DNA from: Nitrosomonas sp.
Lineage (GTDB): Bacteria; Pseudomonadota; Gammaproteobacteria; Burkholderiales; Nitrosomonadaceae
Reading direction: 5' to 3'
Assembly: GCF_019752415.1 (NCBI RefSeq)
Contig: NZ_JAIEME010000064.1
Span: 1-35,234 of the forward strand
DNA length: 35,234 bases
This document shows positions 35,173 to 35,234 of this stretch, piece by piece; the first letter of the stretch is position 1; every line of letters begins with the position of its first letter. A model generated the notes under the pieces. That model had not been told where the DNA came from and did no database searches. It saw only the letters and a list, made by a program, of their open reading frames with translations. Made by a program: the position numbers and the translations under genes.

Positions 35173-35234
35173 ATGGAATTACCCCGCACACAATATAGTC
35201 AGGAATTTCGGAAGGAATCAGTTAAGTTTTTCAA
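35173..35234 (+). CDS. Start of an IS transposase (probably IS3-type OrfA), cut by window edge
   Basis: The last 62 bases encode MELPRTQYSQEFRKESVKFF, the usual opening of an IS3-family OrfA or similar helix-turn-helix transposase. GGAGG lies 6 bases upstream of ATG 35173; an in-frame ATG at 35167 touches that site and is less likely. The left inverted repeat of the element should lie in 35100-35165 but cannot be defined without the other end. Confidence 0.6.
   Translation, partial: MELPRTQYSQEFRKESVKFF

Overview
The window looks like chromosomal DNA of a betaproteobacterium of moderate GC content, most likely a member of the Nitrosomonadaceae (Nitrosomonas-like). This rests on gene content and order (rpsP-rimM-trmD-rplS; yqgE-ruvX-pyrR-pyrB-pyrC'; coq7; alr/lplT; rubredoxin with its reductase), protein style, and dispersed hairpin repeats of a kind I associate with Nitrosomonas. 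No 16S rRNA or ammonia-oxidation gene is present, so the genus is an inference.

Layout. (1) 1-4000 is accessory: the end of one and a complete copy of another MITE-like inverted-repeat element flank a DUF455 ferritin-like gene and a YciA-type thioesterase. A sulfotransferase, an orphan antitoxin with a frameshifted ParE/RelE toxin remnant, and a YiiX-type cysteine hydrolase follow. (2) 4070-8805 on the minus strand is a tight operon, read in the order cytidylyltransferase, HpcH/HpaI aldolase, 2-hydroxyacid dehydrogenase, SDR epimerase/dehydratase, HAD phosphatase, 6-phosphogluconolactonase. The first five together look like a route to a CMP-activated 3-deoxy-2-ulosonic (Kdo-like) acid. (3) 9083-15074 runs divergently on the plus strand and is a surface-glycan cluster: GT-B-type transferase, FkbM methyltransferase, GT2, O-antigen ligase/polymerase, class I methyltransferase and a decayed O-methyltransferase. 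(4) 15238-16527 holds three small genes (DUF2024, IalB-like periplasmic protein, ArsC).

(5) 16634-18681 (minus) is the rpsP-rimM-trmD-rplS operon. (6) 18862-24759 (plus) holds a GlcF-like Fe-S protein, coq7, yqgE, ruvX and pyrR-pyrB-pyrC'; the last product has lost the HxH metal site and is probably a structural partner of aspartate carbamoyltransferase. (7) 24834-33966 is mostly housekeeping: oligopeptidase A, MlaA, rubredoxin (54 aa) overlapping its reductase, YciB, YciI, a parvulin isomerase, alanine racemase (minus) and LplT. (8) 34079-35234 is a multiply frameshifted helicase-like pseudogene followed by the start of an insertion-sequence transposase at the window edge.

The part most worth following is the pair of divergent clusters at 4.7-15 kb: a putative sugar-acid supply operon placed back to back with glycan assembly genes. 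I saw no CRISPR array, rRNA or tRNA gene.
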